A DNA stretch of 7,465 bases, from positions 1 through 7,465 of the forward strand of contig JAQBEX010000030.1 of NCBI GenBank assembly GCA_032123675.1, given 5' to 3'. The translations under genes were made by a program, and so were the position numbers. Positions 4,719 to 7,465 of this stretch are shown in pieces. Position 1 is the stretch's first letter. The number at the start of each line of letters is the position of its first letter. Under the pieces are notes generated by a model. That model saw nothing but the letters and a program-made list of their open reading frames with translations. It did not search any database and was not told where the DNA came from. Source of the DNA: Prado023 sp032123675 (GTDB lineage: Bacteria; Actinomycetota; Actinomycetes; S36-B12; CAIYMF01).

Positions 4719-4767
4719 TCGTTTCGCTGGACGTGATGCGCCGATTCGACTACCGCGACGGGAGGGG
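4698..4767. repeat. 70-bp hairpin repeat, copy 1 (overlaps the alkC stop)
   Basis: This copy matches 4807-4876 at 67 of 70 positions (differences at repeat positions 5, 11 and 58). CGTGGTAGTCG (4711-4721) pairs with CGACTACCGCG (4747-4757), with one T/G, around a 25-base loop; outer CTCCC (4702-4706) pairs with GGGAG (4760-4764). The first 21 bases encode PAPSAW and the TAG of alkC. Confidence 0.9.
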
Positions 4768-4778
4768 TGCTGGGCTGG

Positions 4779-4797
4779 ATTACCGCGTCGGGAGGGG
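4779..4797. repeat. partial third copy of the hairpin repeat (right arm only)
   Basis: The 19 bases at 4779-4797 match the right arm of copy 1 (4749-4767) at 17 of 19 positions. This suggests at least two duplication steps in this spacer, or that the right arm alone is a mobile or recombining unit. Confidence 0.6.
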
Positions 4798-4807
4798 CTC
4801 CCGACGC
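4785..4807. terminator. strong hairpin between convergent alkC and Nudix genes
   Basis: GCGTCGGGAG (4785-4794) pairs perfectly with CTCCCGACGC (4798-4807) around a GGG loop. It lies 66 bases past the alkC stop and 82 bases past the Nudix stop on the other strand, so it could act as a bidirectional terminator. No long T-run follows in either direction. Its left arm is also the partial repeat copy. Confidence 0.55.
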
Positions 4808-4876
4808 CCGTTCCCTTGGCGTGGTAGTCGTTTCGCTGGACGTGATGCGCCGATTCGACTACCACGACGGGAGGGG
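4807..4876. repeat. 70-bp hairpin repeat, copy 2
   Basis: This is the second copy, 109 bp downstream of the first. Its arms CGTGGTAGTCG (4820-4830) and CGACTACCACG (4856-4866) pair perfectly over 11 bp: the third difference from copy 1 turns a T/G pair into T/A. Another difference turns an outer C-G pair into T-G. Both changes preserve the fold, which suggests that the hairpin itself matters. Confidence 0.9.
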
Positions 4877-4889
4877 GCGGAGTTGACCG

Positions 4890-5483
4890 TCAGGCCATTC
4901 CCAGGTCGCGGATGCGCTGGATCAGCGCGCGGACCACGTCGTCGGCACCGTCGGGCAGGGCGTCCAGGGCGAACCACGCGAGGTCCAGGGACTCGTCGCT
5001 GCGCAAGTGGGCAGCCCCGGGCGGGGCCACCGCCACGTACTCCACGTCGAGGTGGCTGCTGGGCCCGAGCGTACGGGCGCTGTCCCGGCAGCGGGTCGGA
5101 TGCCAATCGAGCCCGATGGGGTAGTCGACCAGCGCCAACCCCTCGATCCCGGACTCCTCGGTCGCCTCGCGCAGGGCCGCAGCGCCGATCGACGCGTCAC
5201 CGGGCTCGAGGTGACCACCGAGTTGGAACCAGCGCTCAGCCAGCGGGTGCAGCGTGAGCAGCACGCGCTCGCGATCATCGTCGAGCACCACGGTGCTGGC
5301 CGTGAGGTGCCCGGCGCGCAGGTCGCGGCTGGCCGCATCCGGGTGCGCGTCGATGAACCCCAGGTAGCGCCCGCGCAGGTTCTCCTGCGCTGCCGAGGGC
5401 GGCTGCCACCGGGTGAGGACCCGTCGCGCGTCGGCGACCAGCCGAGCCCCGGGGCCGGGGTCGGCCGTCTCGGGACCCGTCAT
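4890..5483 (-). CDS. Nudix hydrolase
   Basis: This 197-residue protein carries a Nudix box at residues 89-113, GGHLEPGD...LREATEESGI, with the metal-binding REATEE (105-110). Compared with the classical GX5EX7REUXEEXGU pattern, the first acid is Asp (D96) and there are eight rather than seven residues before RE, a variant I recall as common in actinobacterial GGH-EPGD proteins. The family cleaves nucleoside diphosphates linked to another moiety; the substrate cannot be told. Upstream, HLTASTVVLDDDRERVLLTLHPLAERWFQLGG forms the strand-rich start of the fold, and residues 1-55 are a helical N-terminal extension. The ATG at 5481-5483 overlaps the stop of the metalloprotease-like gene in an ATGA junction, so it is the second gene of a coupled pair. 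No signal peptide is seen. Confidence 0.92.
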   Translation of the reverse strand: MTGPETADPGPGARLVADARRVLTRWQPPSAAQENLRGRYLGFIDAHPDAASRDLRAGHLTASTVVLDDDRERVLLTLHPLAERWFQLGGHLEPGDASIGAAALREATEESGIEGLALVDYPIGLDWHPTRCRDSARTLGPSSHLDVEYVAVAPPGAAHLRSDESLDLAWFALDALPDGADDVVRALIQRIRDLGMA

Positions 5484-6976
5484 CCGCGCTCGTCGGACTC
5501 CCCGCTGGACTCGTCGGCCTCGGTCGTGTCGTGCGTGTCCTCGGCAGCCTCCTCGGCCGCCTGGACTGCCTCCGAGGGCACCTCGTCGACCTCGGCAACC
5601 TTGTCCTCAGCCACCTCGGCCTCGGTCACCACGTCCGGGTCCCCCTCGCCCCGCGCCGGCGGCATCTCGCCGGAGGTCAGCGCAGCCAGCTCGGCATCGG
5701 AGATCGAGGAGCCCGACACGAAGCCGGTCGGGTCGTCCAGGTCGGCCGGCCCGGGCAGCAGGTCCGGGTGCTGCCACACGGCATCCCGTCCGGCCACGCC
5801 GCGGACGCGCTCGAGCTCGCTCCACAGCCACGCTGCCTCGCGCAGCCGGCGCGGACGCATCTCCAGGCCCACGAGGGTCTGGAACGTCTTCTCCGCGGGA
5901 CCGCCGGCGGCGCGACGGCGGCGGACCGCCTCCTGCAACTTGCTGGCGGTCGGCAGCCGGTCGTCGATCGCCGCGATCACGACGTGGTCGACCCAGCCCT
6001 CGACGAGGGCCAGCAGGGTCTCGAGCCGGGCCAGCGCGGCCTTCTGCTCGGGGGTGTCCTCCGGGGCCAGCACACCTGAGGACAGCGCCTCCTGGATGTT
6101 GGCGGGGTTGGTCATGTCGATGTCGCGCAGCGCCTGCTCCATAGCGCCGGAGTCCAGGCCGATCCCGCGGGCGTACTCCGCCACGGCATCGCGGACGGTC
6201 GGGCTCAGCCACGCGACGTGGGTGAACAACCGCTGGTGGGCGACCTCGCGCAGGGCGAGGTAGAGCGCGATCTCGCCGGGCTCGACCTCCAGCCCACCGC
6301 CGAACGCCGCGACGTTCTCCGGCACGAGCGTGGGCGTGCCATCGGAGGTCAGCGGCAGGCCCACGTCGCCCGCGCCGAGCACCTCACCGGCGAGCCCGGC
6401 GAGGCCCTGGCCGGCCTGGGCGGCGAACATGGTCGCGCCCATCTGCTTGAACATGCCCATCATCGGCGCGAGCATCGACGTGAGGTCCACGGGCATGTCG
6501 GCCGGGAGCATGGAGCGCAGCTCGTCGGGCAGGCCGCCGGCGAGATCCTCCGCGCTGGGCATCATGGTGGTCATCGAGTTCTGCACCTGCTCGGCGATCG
6601 GCGAGATGATCTCCTGCCATGCCGGCATGGTGCCCTCGAGCCACTGGGAGTGGCTCCACGCGCGGGCACCAGCTCCGGTGGATGGGAAGTCGGTGGCCGG
6701 ATCGAGCCAGAGGTCGGCCAGCCGGACGGCATCCTCGACGGCCCGCCTCTGGGAGTCGGAGACGACCGGATCACCGGCTGTGGCGATCGCCTTGCGGGCG
6801 ATGTCGGTCGCGGCCGACCAGTTGACCGGACCCTGCTCGGGATTGTTGGACATCCCCTGCAGCATCGCGCCGAGCTGGGACAGTGCGGAGCCGATGTCGT
6901 CCATGTTGAAGGGGTTCTGTGGCTGGCCCTGGTCGTCCGGGTCCGGGGGCGTGAAGCCGAAGGGGACGTTGCTCAT
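5480..6976 (-). CDS. DUF2342 / 'zinc-dependent metalloprotease' family protein (putative hydrolase)
   Basis: This 498-residue protein belongs to the large actinobacterial family annotated as DUF2342 or zinc-dependent metalloprotease; no activity is well established to my knowledge. Recognisable segments are the N-terminal PFGF/NPFN start, SQWLEGTMPAW (110-120), a Met/Gly/Ala-rich middle (135-200), ALYLALREVAHQRLFTHVAWL (237-257), LVEGWVDHV (324-332) and KTFQTLVGLEMRPRRLREAAWLW (363-385). E244, H247, H253, E326 and H331 are candidate metal ligands; there is no classical HExxH. Residues about 441-498 form an acidic, Ala/Glu/Asp/Ser-rich tail, probably disordered and poorly conserved. The ATG at 6974-6976 is chosen because AGGAAGG precedes it by eight bases; an in-frame ATG at 7006 would add ten unusual residues. 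It is the first gene of an operon with the Nudix gene, overlapping it by 4 bp. Confidence 0.9.
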   Translation of the reverse strand: MSNVPFGFTPPDPDDQGQPQNPFNMDDIGSALSQLGAMLQGMSNNPEQGPVNWSAATDIARKAIATAGDPVVSDSQRRAVEDAVRLADLWLDPATDFPSTGAGARAWSHSQWLEGTMPAWQEIISPIAEQVQNSMTTMMPSAEDLAGGLPDELRSMLPADMPVDLTSMLAPMMGMFKQMGATMFAAQAGQGLAGLAGEVLGAGDVGLPLTSDGTPTLVPENVAAFGGGLEVEPGEIALYLALREVAHQRLFTHVAWLSPTVRDAVAEYARGIGLDSGAMEQALRDIDMTNPANIQEALSSGVLAPEDTPEQKAALARLETLLALVEGWVDHVVIAAIDDRLPTASKLQEAVRRRRAAGGPAEKTFQTLVGLEMRPRRLREAAWLWSELERVRGVAGRDAVWQHPDLLPGPADLDDPTGFVSGSSISDAELAALTSGEMPPARGEGDPDVVTEAEVAEDKVAEVDEVPSEAVQAAEEAAEDTHDTTEADESSGESDERG

Positions 6977-6984
6977 GGGCAGTG

Positions 6985-6991
6985 CCTTCCT
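6985..6991 (-). promoter_or_regulatory. ribosome binding site deciding the metalloprotease-like gene start
   Basis: The minus strand reads AGGAAGG, with eight bases before the ATG at 6974-6976. This supports the protein beginning MSNVPFGF. Confidence 0.7.
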
Positions 6992-7000
6992 GTTGTGGCA

Positions 7001-7027
7001 GGTCATGGTGACCGTTGATCAAGCGTA
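7001..7027 (-). promoter_or_regulatory. candidate -10 box and short dyad for the metalloprotease-Nudix operon
   Basis: The minus-strand hexamer TACGCT (complement of 7022-7027) fits TANNNT and would start transcription near 7014. A GGTCA-TGG-TGACC dyad (7001-7013) lies directly at that start. No -35 match was found at normal spacing. The leader would be about 38 nt. Confidence 0.4.
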
Positions 7028-7113
7028 GGCGCGCCGCAGCCCACGTGCCCGGCGTCCTACGTCACAGCGGCTACTTCCCCCGGTTCGGGTCGGGTAAACC
7101 AGGCCTCGGACGG

Positions 7114-7150
7114 CCGACTGGAACCCGAGAGGGCAGGTAGGCTCGCCTGC
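7114..7150 (+). promoter_or_regulatory. candidate promoter of the small membrane protein gene
   Basis: TAGGCT (7138-7143) fits the TANNNT -10 pattern and lies 18 bp after a weak -35 (CCGACT, 7114-7119), placing the transcription start near 7150. The -10 box is flanked by GCAGG (7133-7137) and CCTGC (7146-7150), a 5-8-5 dyad that may be an operator. The rest of 7028-7204 shows nothing else I can name. Confidence 0.45.
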
Positions 7151-7214
7151 ACACGTTCCGGCCCCAGCCCGCTGCGGGCGGTGGCCGACCAGCCCGCGAG
7201 CGAGAGGAGGCGAC

Positions 7215-7397
7215 ATGACCTGGTGGCTCATCCCGATCGTCGCCACCCTGGCCGCGTGGGTGTACACACGTGCTGCCGGCTCCTGGGGCGGTCGGGTGCG
7301 CGCCCGGCCCGAGCCGGGCTCCCCGGAGGACGCCAAGGACCTCGCCCGCTTCGCCGACGCGCTCAACCGCCCGATCCCCGGCGGCCCCCGTGACTGA
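7215..7397 (+). CDS. small single-helix membrane protein, unknown function
   Basis: This 60-residue protein starts MTWWLIPIVATLAAWVYTRA, a single hydrophobic helix (about residues 2-18) with positive residues right after it (R19, R27, R29, R31), predicting an N-out/C-in anchored protein. The cytoplasmic part, PEDAKDLARFADALNRPIPGG (37-57), is a short amphipathic helix followed by a Pro/Gly tail. A strong AGGAGG (7205-7210) sits four bases before the ATG, and third-position G/C bias supports real coding. It overlaps the next gene by 8 bp, so the two are probably translated together. I do not recognise a family. Confidence 0.75.
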   Translation: MTWWLIPIVATLAAWVYTRAAGSWGGRVRARPEPGSPEDAKDLARFADALNRPIPGGPRD

Positions 7398-7465
7398 CCC
7401 GGACGCGGGACCCGGGCCGGATGCGGCTGAGCCGCGACCCCCCGCAGGAGGCCCCGCCGATGCGG
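7390..7465 (+). CDS. 5' end of an unidentified gene (partial)
   Basis: A GTG at 7390-7392 opens a frame that runs off the right edge and reads MTDPDAGPGPDAAEPRPPAG for its first 20 residues. The overlap with the preceding stop (GTGACTGA) is a typical translational-coupling junction, and the codons have the local G/C bias. The visible part is an Asp/Pro/Ala-rich, probably disordered N-terminus, so no function can be assigned. Confidence 0.55.
   Translation, partial: MTDPDAGPGPDAAEPRPPAGGPADA

Noticed and set aside
4698..4876. Insertion sequence ends
   Set aside because: No transposase frame lies between the copies (39 bp apart) and no flanking target duplication is visible; a REP-like repeat fits better.
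6977..7006. Ten-residue N-terminal extension of the metalloprotease-like protein
   Set aside because: AGGAAGG before the ATG at 6976 and the start MSNVPFGF fit better; the extension would include this ribosome binding site.
5007..7018. Long plus-strand frames opposite the Nudix and metalloprotease-like genes
   Set aside because: They are antisense shadows of well-supported minus-strand genes, rich in Arg/Ser/Pro with no recognisable domain.

Overview
The window is high-GC (about 70% by eye) DNA with strong G/C bias at third codon positions, leaderless or TANNNT-type promoters and a gene set typical of Actinomycetota: an AarF/ABC1 kinase beside a tiny DUF5679 zinc-ribbon gene, and a DUF2342 'zinc-dependent metalloprotease' overlapping a Nudix hydrolase gene. 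I cannot place it below phylum. No tRNA, rRNA, CRISPR array, transposase or phage gene is visible.

Layout from left to right. (1) The last codons of a + strand gene end at 73 and converge on an AarF/ABC1 kinase-like gene (200-1528, minus), with short GC-rich repeats between them. (2) The DUF5679 gene (1747-1908, minus) lies upstream of the kinase gene; the spacer holds three copies of a 22-bp repeat and a nested hairpin. (3) A divergent promoter region with a 13-bp dyad separates DUF5679 from a leaderless crotonase-fold gene (2019-2969, plus). This protein has lost both canonical catalytic glutamates and carries an Ala/Pro-rich N-terminal extension. (4) A 561-base non-coding stretch (2970-3530) is the most unusual part of the window. 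In order it holds an octamer/17-mer tandem array, a pair of 9-bp repeats, a perfect 17-bp palindrome, a run of DnaA-box-like 9-mers on an 11-bp lattice, a near-consensus promoter overlapped by inverted repeats, and a 67-nt multi-stem RNA-like fold just after the predicted transcription start. (5) It leads into an AlkC-type DNA alkylation repair protein (3531-4718, plus). (6) Between alkC and the convergent Nudix gene lies a duplicated 70-bp hairpin element whose first copy contains the last six codons and stop codon of alkC, with a third strong hairpin between the copies. (7) The metalloprotease-like gene (5480-6976) and the Nudix gene (4890-5483) form a translationally coupled minus-strand operon. 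(8) A divergent promoter region leads to a small one-helix membrane protein (7215-7397, plus), which overlaps the start of a further gene running off the right edge.

The conserved protein genes look like ordinary actinobacterial chromosome. The candidate new biology is in the non-coding DNA: a DnaA-box cluster with helical phasing away from any dnaA/dnaN gene, placed directly upstream of a DNA-repair gene whose own 5' leader appears highly structured, and the paired REP-like hairpins at the end of that gene. A functional link between DnaA, the palindromes, the leader RNA and alkC expression is my inference from position only.
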